Shown here: positions 9,291 to 16,323 of the stretch, in pieces
Position numbering within the stretch: the stretch's first letter is position 1
Layout: each line of letters begins with the position of its first letter
Source of the DNA: Sphingobacterium allocomposti
Lineage (GTDB): Bacteria > Bacteroidota > Bacteroidia > Sphingobacteriales > Sphingobacteriaceae
DNA: 64,000 nucleotides
Reading direction: 5' to 3'
NCBI RefSeq assembly: GCF_008124885.1
Contig: NZ_VNHX01000005.1
Coordinates: forward strand, 62,001 to 126,000
Notes under the pieces: model-generated
The model's database searches: none
Seen by the model: the letters and a program-made list of their open reading frames with translations, nothing else
What the model was told of the DNA's origin: nothing
Position numbers and translations under genes: made by a program

Positions 9291-9875
9291 TTATTGAAAA
9301 ACGCCCAACAGAACGATCATGCCGATGATTTTCGTAAGGCGGAACCTGACAAACTTACACGCAAGGTTTAGGTGATTTCTTACCGTGTTTTTGGATAGCC
9401 CTACCTGACCCGCTATCTCCGCATAGCTATAGTTTTCCAGCTTGTGCATACGATAAAGCAACTGCTGTTGCGGAGGTAATTGTTGGATGGTCTCGTGGAC
9501 GAGGCCGTGGAGCTCCCGATAGGCGATCTCCTGCTGGGTCTGCAGATGCTCTTCCTTCCACGTTGCCTCCACTTCACTTTTATACGTCTCTTGCAACACA
9601 TGTTTACGGAAAAGAGAAATCGATAGCCTTTTGGAAACGAGCAACAGAAATGGATAGATACCGTCCGGCTGATCAATTGTCCCACGCTTGAGAAAAAGCT
9701 GCACAAAGGCTTCCTGGGTGACCTCCTCTGCTTCGGCTCCTAGCCTGCAGAACTGTAGAACTTTGCGATAGAGAATGGGCTGGTAATAGTCGAAAATTTG
9801 TCGAAAAGCGATTTCGTCGCCAGATTGAAACTGGACAAAAGTATCTAAATCAAAAGCCTTTCTCTTCAACAACAT
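9291..9875 (-). CDS. RNA polymerase ECF sigma-70 factor
   Basis: A 194-residue sigma factor with only regions 2 and 4. Region 2 spans about residues 15-85 (GDEIAFRQIFDYYQPILY, EEVTQEAFVQLF) and region 4 about residues 125-180 (QLPPQQQLLYRMHKLENYSYAEIA, VGLSKNTVRNHL). It should direct transcription of the downstream FecR/SusC/SusD/EEP genes when released by FecR. The family is the Bacteroidetes-type ECF class with a hydrophobic C-terminal tail (IIGMIVLLGVF). The ATG at 9875 is the first Met in frame. No clear TAnnTTTG promoter was found directly upstream. Confidence 0.93.
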   Translation of the reverse strand: MLLKRKAFDLDTFVQFQSGDEIAFRQIFDYYQPILYRKVLQFCRLGAEAEEVTQEAFVQLFLKRGTIDQPDGIYPFLLLVSKRLSISLFRKHVLQETYKSEVEATWKEEHLQTQQEIAYRELHGLVHETIQQLPPQQQLLYRMHKLENYSYAEIAGQVGLSKNTVRNHLNLACKFVRFRLTKIIGMIVLLGVFQ

Positions 9876-10058
9876 CCTTAAAACGGTCGTAGGTTTTTAT
9901 ATGGTCAAATAAACGACGTTATTATTATGCGCGTTTAAAATTAAGGTTAATTTCTTATAAAATCTACAAGATATCCAAGAGAAAAATTACTGGCTCAAAA
10001 TGGGAATGGAACCGGCCTTAGACTTCACGGATACGGTTCCACATCGCCTACGGAGTTC

Positions 10059-10571
10059 TTAGTGGATACCACGCGCTTTTTTCCATCGGCGTATTCTGGC
10101 TCTCGCATTGCCATAAGGCGATGACGTGTTAAACTGTATCATCCTCCCTAGCGGCCACTGCTTATACCAAGGCATTCCATATAACTCGGTATCCGACTTC
10201 TGCTGTACGATATCCCGAATAGCGGAGACCACCTGTTCTAATCTGTCCGTTAACGCATGAAAACCGTGTCCCTCATAATCTTTATAAAATTTTTGGGCCA
10301 AGCGCCCAAGCTCATTCCATCCGTACCCCGTATCCGGAAATTCTACTGCCTCGCCAGCCTCTTTTTTAGTATACCACTTAATTACCAGTTCTCCCCACCC
10401 TATCAAATAGGAAAGAAGATTATTTACACTGATTACAGACCCTTTGACATGTCCTTCCAGCTCTGCGGCAGCAGTCAGTTCCGGCGGAATGGTCAGTAGT
10501 TCGATTTTCAGCCTTTCATAGGCCATATCGATTGCCTGCAGTAACTCGTTCTTGTTCTTAGGGATGGCCAT
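10059..10571 (-). CDS. ClbS/DfsB family four-helix bundle protein
   Basis: A 170-residue cytoplasmic protein of the DinB-like ClbS/DfsB family. The start MAIPKNKNELLQAI at 10571 is the typical family N-terminus, so an upstream in-frame Met at 10661 is rejected. The helical pattern continues with HVKGSVISVNNLLSYLIGWGELVIKW and ends in SSPYGNARARIRRWKK, a conserved family tail. ClbS itself protects cells from the genotoxin colibactin, and relatives are of unknown or stress-related function. It is monocistronic here, with the RidA/Crp pair upstream on the same strand. Role in this organism is unknown. Confidence 0.85.
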   Translation of the reverse strand: MAIPKNKNELLQAIDMAYERLKIELLTIPPELTAAAELEGHVKGSVISVNNLLSYLIGWGELVIKWYTKKEAGEAVEFPDTGYGWNELGRLAQKFYKDYEGHGFHALTDRLEQVVSAIRDIVQQKSDTELYGMPWYKQWPLGRMIQFNTSSPYGNARARIRRWKKARGIH

Positions 10572-10705
10572 AGCACGGGAAATATCAGATAAATTTACTA
10601 AAAAAACAAGCGCTACCTCAAGCTGGCCGACAAAAGCCAAAGCCCCGGATGCAGGAGGCATGGGGCTCTGACGCCATTGTCGTATTGTCGCAATCAGATT
10701 CGGAG

Positions 10706-11098
10706 TTATTTGACGACGGTAGCTTCAAATTCAATCGACAGCGTTTCGTAAAGACCATTTACTTCCACCAATGTCACGGCAGTTGTTACACTATGTTTTC
10801 TGACCCACTGTTTATACAGATCAAAGCAATTCTCAACAAATTCTTTCGACGAGGTCGTAAAGACATTTAGCCGCACAATGTTTTTACAGGCGTATCCTGC
10901 CTGAGAGATTACCTCTTCTAAATTCCCGAGCGCCTGGAGCATCTGTGTTTTCATGTCCTTTTCGCTGGATGCCCCGTCGGGAAGCACCGCTGCCTGCCCG
11001 GCACAATACAGTATTGCCTCAAAATTCTTAACTTCGACAGCCTGAACATAGCCCCTTTCTTCCTGCCACGTCCACGGATTGATAACCTTCTTTTTCAT
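10706..11098 (-). CDS. RidA (YjgF/YER057c/UK114) family protein
   Basis: A 130-residue member of the RidA superfamily, whose best known members hydrolyse reactive enamine/imine intermediates released by PLP enzymes. Visible family features are YCAGQAAVLPDG, the central KNIVRLNVFTT and the C-terminal TLVEVNGLYETLSIEFEA. The last motif carries a Glu (ETLSIE) at the usual position, but the classical Arg before it is replaced in the VNGLYE stretch, so it may belong to a non-deaminase subfamily. The gene lies directly downstream of a Crp-type regulator on the same strand, with a strong palindromic binding site in the gap, so it is probably the regulator's target. Confidence 0.88.
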   Translation of the reverse strand: MKKKVINPWTWQEERGYVQAVEVKNFEAILYCAGQAAVLPDGASSEKDMKTQMLQALGNLEEVISQAGYACKNIVRLNVFTTSSKEFVENCFDLYKQWVRKHSVTTAVTLVEVNGLYETLSIEFEATVVK

Positions 11099-11124
11099 TT
11101 ACTTTACATTTTAAATAGACAATG

Positions 11125-11132
11125 CAAAGATG
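11125..11132 (-). promoter_or_regulatory. Probable -7 element of the RidA-family gene
   Basis: On the minus strand the sequence reads CATCTTTG, one base off the Bacteroidota -7 consensus TAnnTTTG, 27 bases upstream of the start codon at 11098. The predicted transcription start near 11121 places the centre of the adjacent TGTGA-N6-TCACA palindrome about 41.5 bases upstream, a typical activator position. No good -33 TTTG is present, which fits an activator-dependent promoter. Confidence 0.5.
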
Positions 11133-11154
11133 GGAAACGGGCGGCCTGCACCGA

Positions 11155-11170
11155 TGTGATCTAGATCACA
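11155..11170. promoter_or_regulatory. Consensus CRP-type binding site TGTGATCTAGATCACA
   Basis: A perfect 16-base palindrome matching the classical TGTGA-N6-TCACA pattern recognised by CRP/FNR-family proteins with an RETxxR recognition helix. It lies in the 67-base gap between the RidA-family gene and the Crp-type regulator gene, and its right half contains the regulator's own stop codon (11166-11168). The neighbouring regulator has the recognition-helix sequence SRETLSR, the same contact residues as E. coli CRP (SRETVGR), so protein and site match each other. Confidence 0.75.
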
Positions 11171-11753
11171 ATTTTGCGTTCTCCCCGAAATTAGGAAGAA
11201 ACCTGCTTAATGTTTCGCGGGACACGCCTAAATAGGCAGCTATCAAGGATTTAGACACTCTCTGAAATAAAGAGGGATAACGTCTAAGCAACGCTTCATA
11301 GCGTTCCTGGGCGCTAGCACGCAACAGGGATAATATGCGCTGCTGCGAGGCAATATGGCCGGAGGTTGCTTTCTGGAGGAAAAAAGAGACCATTTTTGGG
11401 TGATCGGCGCAAAGCGCTTGGTAATCGCTCAATGTAATACAAAGAATATCGCTGTCTTCGAGGCACTGCAGCGACATGGAAGCCGTCGATCTGTTGTAAT
11501 AAGCCCAATAGTCTGTTTCCCACCAATCTTCCATAGCGAATGAAAGGATATGTTCTTTACCCGATTCATCGTTGTATACCAACTTGAGTAGTCCGGAAAC
11601 CACAAAATACATGTAGTATACCCTATCTCCCTGTCGAAATAAGAAGTCTCCTTTATTATACCGCCGAGCAGCGAAATACGATGCTATCCGTTCGAAATCG
11701 TCATCGTTTAATGTCACGATCTCTTCTATATGCTGTCTGAATTCCTTCTTCAT
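11166..11753 (-). CDS. Crp/Fnr family transcriptional regulator
   Basis: A 195-residue regulator with an N-terminal cyclic-nucleotide-binding-like beta barrel (YNKGDFLFRQGDRVYYMYFVVSGLLKL) and a C-terminal winged helix with the turn and recognition helix SLIAAYLGVSRETLSRFL. The cNMP-binding signature of true CRP (FGE....R.A) is not visible in the effector domain; the corresponding region reads FAMEDWWETDYWAYYN, so the ligand is probably something else. No Fe-S cysteine cluster of the FNR type is seen. It is followed by the RidA-family gene and a consensus site that its SRETLSR helix should recognise. Confidence 0.9.
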   Translation of the reverse strand: MKKEFRQHIEEIVTLNDDDFERIASYFAARRYNKGDFLFRQGDRVYYMYFVVSGLLKLVYNDESGKEHILSFAMEDWWETDYWAYYNRSTASMSLQCLEDSDILCITLSDYQALCADHPKMVSFFLQKATSGHIASQQRILSLLRASAQERYEALLRRYPSLFQRVSKSLIAAYLGVSRETLSRFLPNFGENAKL

Positions 11754-11987
11754 GTTCTGTTGTTACGATGGCCGGTAACGAATAATGCCGGCTTACTGTG
11801 TTGTCTTTTCAAACATACATAATTCGTTTTATATACAATTTTCCCATAACAGGACTTGTTCGTCGCCGTTATCTATTGGGACGATCTATTTGAGGACCTT
11901 TGCTAATGTCGGGGTCTGACATACAGCTGTCACCGGCCTGTCTTAACTTCGTTCTGTCTAAATAAATAAACCAAAATAAGAAGCGTT

Positions 11988-12863
11988 ATGAATATAATTT
12001 TAGGAGCTTCCGGCCAGATAGGGTCGACACTCGTTAGCGAACTAAAGAAAAAGGGACAACCCGTAAGGGCGGTCGTACGGGATGTGCGCAGATTTACGGA
12101 GAGGGCAGTTGAAACAAGACAGGCAGACATGTTTAATGCAGAAGAGTTAACGAAGGCCTGCCTGGGCGGAACGAGCATTTTTGTTTTGACGCCGGAAACG
12201 CCGACATCTGACGATATCATCGAAGATACGAAACGGATAATCGACAATTATAAAACCGCAATCCGGTCCGCGGGCATAAAGAAAGTAGTTGCCTTATCCT
12301 GCATCGGCGCCCACCTCGACGGAAAGACCGGAAATGTCCTGATGTCGAAGATGCTGGAACAGGAGCTAGCCGACATAGACGTCGAAAAGGTGTATGTTAG
12401 ACCTTCGTATTATTTTAGTAATTGGTTAGCGTATTTGGATACCATCCGACAATCGGGCGTACTCCCTACTTTTTTACCTGCTTCCCTAAGGATGAACATG
12501 TTATCACCCGTGGACGTTGCCAAATTTACAGCCGAAATATTGTCAGATCCGTTACCACAGGACAACAAACAGATTTACGAGCTGGAAGGACCGGAGCTAT
12601 ATAGCCCGGCTGATATCGCCGGCACATTCTCGAGGCTGCTAAATCGGCCGGTCCGCGTAGAGCCGATACCGAAACACCGTTGGCTGGACACACTGCTAGC
12701 CGTGGGCTTCACCGAAAACACAGCACAACACCTCGTTGATATGACGCAGGCTGTTATTGAAAATCGGCTCTCCCCCGAACATCCGGAGAAAACGATAAAA
12801 CTCCAAACGACTTTTGGCAAGTACCTTCAGCAGTATGTACCGCTACCTCGATCTAACGAGTGA
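11988..12863 (+). CDS. NmrA-like NAD(P)-binding protein
   Basis: A 291-residue atypical short-chain dehydrogenase. The N-terminal dinucleotide-binding motif NIILGASGQIGS (GxxGxxG) starts at residue 2, followed by VRAVVRD, the second-strand Arg pattern typical of NADP preference, and the middle segment KKVVALSCIGAH. The C-terminal half (SPADIAGTFSRLLNRPV) is the NmrA/QOR2-type substrate domain. The usual SDR Ser-Tyr-Lys triad is not evident, as expected for NmrA redox sensors and quinone reductase-like members. It is divergent from the Crp-type gene and monocistronic, ending at a shared hairpin. Confidence 0.85.
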   Translation: MNIILGASGQIGSTLVSELKKKGQPVRAVVRDVRRFTERAVETRQADMFNAEELTKACLGGTSIFVLTPETPTSDDIIEDTKRIIDNYKTAIRSAGIKKVVALSCIGAHLDGKTGNVLMSKMLEQELADIDVEKVYVRPSYYFSNWLAYLDTIRQSGVLPTFLPASLRMNMLSPVDVAKFTAEILSDPLPQDNKQIYELEGPELYSPADIAGTFSRLLNRPVRVEPIPKHRWLDTLLAVGFTENTAQHLVDMTQAVIENRLSPEHPEKTIKLQTTFGKYLQQYVPLPRSNE

Positions 12864-12922
12864 GCGAAGTGGCTATCCGTATTCTACACGGAGACACCCA
12901 CCACACGAAAAATATGTGCGGC

Positions 12923-12958
12923 TAGCCTTCCGCGACCGATCAATCAATGGGAAGGCTA
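12923..12958. terminator. Hairpin between convergent genes
   Basis: TAGCCTTCC (12923-12931) is repeated inversely as GGAAGGCTA (12950-12958) around an 18-base loop. It lies between the NmrA-like gene on the plus strand and the rhodanese gene on the minus strand, so it can act as a two-way terminator. There is no long T tract. Confidence 0.45.
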
Positions 12959-12963
12959 CCGCC

Positions 12964-13323
12964 CTACTCCGTCTTAACATGCCGTTGCAGATCGCTCCAT
13001 GCACCTCCGTTGTACACCCTACGAAAACCCTTATCTTTGAGAATATTTTCGGCCTTCACACTTCGTAGCCCATGCGAACAGACAGTAATATAAACCTTCG
13101 AGGTGTCCAATTCAACGTACCGATCTCTGATTTCTCCTAAAGAAATGTTGACCGCTCCCTTGATATGCCCTCTCTCAAACTCCTGCGCCGTTCTCACGTC
13201 CAATACCACAGCCCCCTCATCTAACAGTCTCCCGAGCCCCTGCTCTGCAGTGTATATCCGGAAAATACGGTATCCTATATACAGTACAGACAATACACCT
13301 AAAAGCACTATCGTAACTTTCAT
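12964..13323 (-). CDS. Membrane-anchored rhodanese-like protein
   Basis: A 119-residue protein with an N-terminal membrane helix (residues 3-20) followed by a single rhodanese domain (VVLDVRTAQEFERGHIKGAVNI). The active-site loop VCSHGLRS carries the catalytic Cys82, so it should be able to hold a persulfide and move sulfur. It is the last gene of a three-gene operon with two small membrane proteins and overlaps the upstream gene by four bases (ATGA), a sign of translational coupling. The TetR gene and operator upstream probably control it. Substrate unknown. Confidence 0.88.
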   Translation of the reverse strand: MKVTIVLLGVLSVLYIGYRIFRIYTAEQGLGRLLDEGAVVLDVRTAQEFERGHIKGAVNISLGEIRDRYVELDTSKVYITVCSHGLRSVKAENILKDKGFRRVYNGGAWSDLQRHVKTE

Positions 13324-13622
13324 ATTCTACGTAGTATCTTATAGTCTATATAAAATGTTCCGAACGGCACGAAGCAGGCAAAGATAACCTTCCAGGTGAC
13401 CTCCATGAATTTCCAGCGCTGTACTATCCCAACCGCCAACGTGTTAAATATAAAAAGGAGGAACAGCGCTCCATGAATTGGTCCGACAAGTTTTGTCAGC
13501 TCCGGATTTCCGGCCCAATACTTCAGCGGCATGGCAATACCAACAAGAACAAGAAGCGAAATTCCTTCCATGTATCCAAGGAGACGCAGACGTCCTATTT
13601 GTGTTGAAAGCAGTGTTTTCAT
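13320..13622 (-). CDS. DUF3817 small integral membrane protein
   Basis: A 100-residue inner-membrane protein with about three membrane helices and the DUF3817 hallmarks RLLGYMEGISLLVLVGIAMP, the central VGPIHGALFLLF and the C-terminal FVPFGTFYIDY. The family is widespread and of unknown function; in some proteins it is fused to transporters. It is the middle gene of the operon driven by the promoter/operator near 14.2 kb, five bases after the upstream gene and overlapping the rhodanese gene by ATGA. Confidence 0.87.
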   Translation of the reverse strand: MKTLLSTQIGRLRLLGYMEGISLLVLVGIAMPLKYWAGNPELTKLVGPIHGALFLLFIFNTLAVGIVQRWKFMEVTWKVIFACFVPFGTFYIDYKILRRI

Positions 13623-13627
13623 AGCGT

Positions 13628-14086
13628 CTATCTAAAATAAGGTCTTTGGGCCAGGGGAGAAAAAGGCCAGGGAACGATCATGATGATGATAATAAAAGCA
13701 GCCGTGTACCAGATAAACATTGTCCGGAACTTATCCCTATCGATGGATTGCCTTTTTGCCAGTGCTGAACCAACCGTAAGTAGCACGATAGCAAGCAGCA
13801 TCACGACACTGTGTATCAACCCAAAGTATAAAAGCTCGATGCTTTCTTTCGCTGTTTTGAAGTTTCTTAGAAAATACTTTACCAGAGGACTTTGGAAATA
13901 CAACGTCATCCCCACCATAAGTTGGACATGCGCGATCGTCGCCGTCCAATGTCTGGTAAGATTATCGGTCTTCGTAAAGCGTTTGTTCCAATAATAGCCG
14001 CGTGCAGCTCTGAAAATCGAAATAATCAGAGCGATCAGAACGAGCCACCGTAATGAGGAATGGATAAGTGTAATTGATTGATACAT
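13628..14086 (-). CDS. Four-helix membrane protein, cytochrome b-like
   Basis: A 152-residue protein with four predicted membrane helices. Histidines sit in or next to helices (IHSSLRW at 9, RHWTATIAH at about 46 and 53, LIHSVVM near 92), a pattern that leads relatives in Bacteroidota to be annotated as cytochrome B-like, though no haem-binding motif can be proven here. The N-terminal HSxLRWLVL and the C-terminal PWPFSPLAxRPYF look conserved. First gene of the operon with DUF3817 and rhodanese. A redox or sulfur-related membrane function is inference from the rhodanese neighbour. Confidence 0.7.
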   Translation of the reverse strand: MYQSITLIHSSLRWLVLIALIISIFRAARGYYWNKRFTKTDNLTRHWTATIAHVQLMVGMTLYFQSPLVKYFLRNFKTAKESIELLYFGLIHSVVMLLAIVLLTVGSALAKRQSIDRDKFRTMFIWYTAAFIIIIMIVPWPFSPLAQRPYFR

Positions 14087-14211
14087 AACAACACATTATA
14101 GCAGTTAAAACCTTCATGAATTTTCGTTTGAAAAAAAGACATGAACAACCGAACGTAAAAATTATTCCAACAAAAAAATATTGCCGAATGCGGATACCGG
14201 CATTTACAACA

Positions 14212-14219
14212 CAAAGATA
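14212..14219 (-). promoter_or_regulatory. -7 element TATCTTTG of the membrane/rhodanese operon
   Basis: The minus strand reads TATCTTTG, an exact match to the Bacteroidota -7 consensus TAnnTTTG, about 125 bases upstream of the first start codon (14086). It is followed upstream, after four bases, by the palindromic operator, which would cover the -33 region and block polymerase. Confidence 0.6.
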
Positions 14220-14223
14220 GGAT

Positions 14224-14247
14224 AAAACATACTAGTCAGTATGTTTT
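14224..14247. promoter_or_regulatory. Perfect TetR-type operator palindrome
   Basis: AAAACATACT (14224-14233) and AGTATGTTTT (14238-14247) are perfect 10-base inverted repeats with a 4-base spacer (AGTC). The site lies between the stop codon of the TetR gene and the -7 element of the downstream membrane/rhodanese operon. Size, symmetry and ACATACT-type half sites are typical of TetR-family operators. No second copy was seen in front of the TetR gene itself. Confidence 0.75.
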
Positions 14248-14259
14248 TGTTTAAAAAAA

Positions 14260-14850
14260 TTATTCCAATCCGTCCAAAAACGCTTTAAGCTGCTCTAAAT
14301 AAGTTATGTACACGGATTTACTATTTACCAGTTTACCCATATTTCGGATACCCCAGTATCCTGACATAACAAATGTCGCTACCCCTTCGGAAGAAACATC
14401 ATGACGCACCATCCCCTCCTCTTTTCCATTATTTATACATTGAATGATCGCGTTTTTCCATCTGTTAGACAGTGAATTTAAGGCCCGCGTGAAATCGCTG
14501 TTCCACGGTGCCATCTCGAAGGTAAGGTTCGCGGCCGGACAACCGTATTCAACCTTTAAAAAATCATTCTCCATCAAGATGTTATACATCATATCGTAGA
14601 TAACCTGAGCTGGCCTTCCCTTGGATTGGACGGGTCTTATAAAAATATTTTCAAAAGAAGGGACAAGCAATTCATTAATGATCGCTACTCCCATTTCGTC
14701 TTTATTTTTGAAATGGTAGTAGAAGGCTCCTTTCGTCACGTCTGTCGTAGCTAGGATATCGTCTATACTGGTAGTTTGATAGCCTCTGACGTAAATCAAT
14801 TCGAAGGCTTTCTGAAGTATATTTAAACGGGTGGCTTGAGCTTTCTTCAT
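14260..14850 (-). CDS. TetR/AcrR family transcriptional regulator
   Basis: A 196-residue regulator from the Met at 14850 (MKKAQATRLNILQKAFEL); an upstream Met at 14871 would add seven residues. The N-terminal helix-turn-helix is complete (GYQTTSIDDILATTDVTKG, then AFYYHFKNKDE). The C-terminal ligand domain carries the CPAANLTFEMAP stretch found in the AcuR-like subgroup. It is followed on the same strand by a palindromic operator and the three-gene operon, which it most likely represses. Inducer unknown; neighbours hint at reactive sulfur or electrophile stress. Confidence 0.9.
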   Translation of the reverse strand: MKKAQATRLNILQKAFELIYVRGYQTTSIDDILATTDVTKGAFYYHFKNKDEMGVAIINELLVPSFENIFIRPVQSKGRPAQVIYDMMYNILMENDFLKVEYGCPAANLTFEMAPWNSDFTRALNSLSNRWKNAIIQCINNGKEEGMVRHDVSSEGVATFVMSGYWGIRNMGKLVNSKSVYITYLEQLKAFLDGLE

Positions 14851-14976
14851 CAATATACGATTATCCCTCACAAAGAAATAAAAATTTATTCATCACACAA
14901 ACTGTTCAGCTATACATTCTTCGAACAGAGCAGGTAGTTCGTCGGCTCATGGATAGCCCCGATCGTCGGCAGACGT

Positions 14977-15687
14977 CTACAGCCCTTGCTTTCCTTCGAG
15001 CCAATACCCTTGAAACGACACCTTCCCACGTGCCCATCCTTTCAGTACTTTTCTGATATTTTGTATGGACGCTACGTTGCCCGTCAGAACGAAGTTTGCT
15101 TCCTGCCACCGATCTGAAGCAAAAATCGGCAGGGTCCTCAGCTCTGGCTCGCTTCGGAAGATGCCACCTTTTGGAAATACAGCGACGTTGTCTAGCTCAA
15201 GAGCGTCCGGCGCCCGTCTGTTTTCTTCGTCGAGTTCAAAATAAAACCGGTAATCGTGTTTGTTCGACTTCAAGGTTGGAAGAAAAGCGTTTGCCAACCC
15301 GAGCGATGTTTCATCCCCAAAAAGAACATACTGACTGGCGGCGCCCTCGTAGAATTTTTTACCTCTCGGAATGCTCATGTAAAGTTGATCTCCCGCACGA
15401 AGGCCATCCATAAAACGGCTGCCGGTACCTTTTCCGTGGATGTGGCATAGAATATCTATTGTTCCTCCAGCGTCGTCATAAGCAGCGACGGTATAATTTC
15501 TAAATTCCGTTTCGCTAACGCGGATAACATTGGCGTAGCCCAACTGAAAATTCATTTTTGAGATATCGCCCCGCAAGCGTATTTTTTTTATTTGCGTGCT
15601 GACATAGGTAGTTTCGACGACGTCCATGTTTGGACGGAGCGAAGTCTCGAACAGATTTCCGAGCCATTTGGGTATAGAAGATATCAT
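14977..15687 (-). CDS. Siderophore-interacting-protein-like flavin reductase
   Basis: A 236-residue cytoplasmic protein of the ViuB/FAD-binding-9 type. The flavin-binding segment RNYTVAAYD, the GKGTGSRFMDGLRAGDQL stretch and the nucleotide-binding-domain start YVLFGDETSLGLANAF are visible, as is the C-terminal GYWLEGKQGL. Members reduce ferric siderophore complexes with NAD(P)H. No siderophore receptor is encoded beside it. It is monocistronic, upstream of the TetR gene on the same strand, with an AAGG directly before the ATG. Confidence 0.82.
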   Translation of the reverse strand: MISSIPKWLGNLFETSLRPNMDVVETTYVSTQIKKIRLRGDISKMNFQLGYANVIRVSETEFRNYTVAAYDDAGGTIDILCHIHGKGTGSRFMDGLRAGDQLYMSIPRGKKFYEGAASQYVLFGDETSLGLANAFLPTLKSNKHDYRFYFELDEENRRAPDALELDNVAVFPKGGIFRSEPELRTLPIFASDRWQEANFVLTGNVASIQNIRKVLKGWARGKVSFQGYWLEGKQGL

Positions 15688-15795
15688 CCTTAATTATTTT
15701 TGAATATTTCTTCAAAAAAACGATGAAATCTACAGTGTGGCAATGTATAAAACAAAGCAAATGATGGACAATTCGTAGTTTCAGCATGTCCAATG

Positions 15796-15930
15796 CTACC
15801 GGTCAAGCAGAATGACAATCAGCATAATCAGCCTTCCTAGAAGATATATGGATACCGGAATAACGAAGAACCACTTAAAAGCCCAATATTGCCGTCTACT
15901 CATCCCCGAAAATATCTTTGGTCTTTTCAT
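15796..15930 (-). CDS. Small one-helix membrane protein
   Basis: A 44-residue frame starting at 15930 (MKRPKIFSGMSRRQYWAFKW) with one long hydrophobic helix and a short polar end. A canonical Shine-Dalgarno AGGAGG (complement of 15936-15941) sits five bases before the ATG, which is unusual for this phylum and decides the start over longer in-frame options up to 16002. No family is recognised. It stands alone between the flavin reductase and a terminator-rich region. Confidence 0.55.
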   Translation of the reverse strand: MKRPKIFSGMSRRQYWAFKWFFVIPVSIYLLGRLIMLIVILLDR

Positions 15931-16026
15931 AAATACCTCCTGTCTAAACAAGCAATATCCGAACCAAAAAGAGCCTCCCCTCTCTCCAGATCCGCAGTTC
16001 AACCAGCTGGTATGAGGAGCGTAAGA

Positions 16027-16075
16027 GACGTCGTGTGCACCGAAAAAAGGTTGCTGCGACGTCGCATTTTTTTTT
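16027..16075 (+). terminator. Plus-strand intrinsic terminator-like hairpin
   Basis: GACGTCG (16027-16033) pairs with CGACGTC (16057-16063) and is followed within three bases by an unbroken run of T (16066-16074). The plus strand has no annotated gene immediately upstream. Confidence 0.5.
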
Positions 16076-16153
16076 CTTCCTGAAAACTATCTGCCTTTTT
16101 TTCCGTCCTATTTATGTCACTGCTTGTGACATGCTTGAAACAATGTTTGCTTG

Positions 16154-16188
16154 TCCTGCGTCATCAAAAACGCAGGATTTTTTATTTT
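16154..16188 (+). terminator. Second plus-strand intrinsic terminator
   Basis: TCCTGCG (16154-16160) pairs with CGCAGGA (16171-16177), followed by TTTTTTATTTTT. This is a textbook rho-independent terminator reading rightwards, again without a plus-strand protein gene in front. Confidence 0.6.
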
Positions 16189-16252
16189 TGCTACTCCCCT
16201 AACGGTCAGGCGCTGCAGGTTCGGTCAGATTCTCACTAAGCGCTGGAACGGA

Positions 16253-16284
16253 TAAATAAAAAAGAGTAGGCATAACGCCTACTC
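16253..16284 (-). terminator. Terminator of the Mn catalase gene
   Basis: GAGTAGGC (16264-16271) and GCCTACTC (16277-16284) form a perfect 8-bp stem with a 5-base loop. On the minus strand it is followed by TTTTTTATTTAT, 40 bases after the Mn catalase stop codon. Confidence 0.75.
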
Positions 16285-16323
16285 CAAATAAAATGCTAAT
16301 CATATATTACTATCGGCAACATG

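Larger units (their letters stand above)
15931..16323. other. Gene-free region with three hairpins
   Basis: No convincing protein gene lies here. It holds the ribosome-binding site of the small membrane protein at its left end, two plus-strand hairpins followed by T tracts (16027-16075 and 16154-16188), a TGTCAC/GTGACA inverted repeat near 16118-16134, and the minus-strand terminator of the Mn catalase gene (16253-16284). Two plus-strand terminators without a plus-strand gene before them suggest a short non-coding transcript. Confidence 0.5.

Noticed and set aside
11909..11925. ATGTC-N7-GACAT inverted repeat before the NmrA-like gene as operator
   Set aside because: Arms are only five bases and no regulator can be assigned.
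12864..12963. Possible repeat shared with 39860-39950
   Set aside because: Only short similar strings (GGCTATCCGTATT versus GTAGCCACCCGTATTATA); too weak to call a repeat family.
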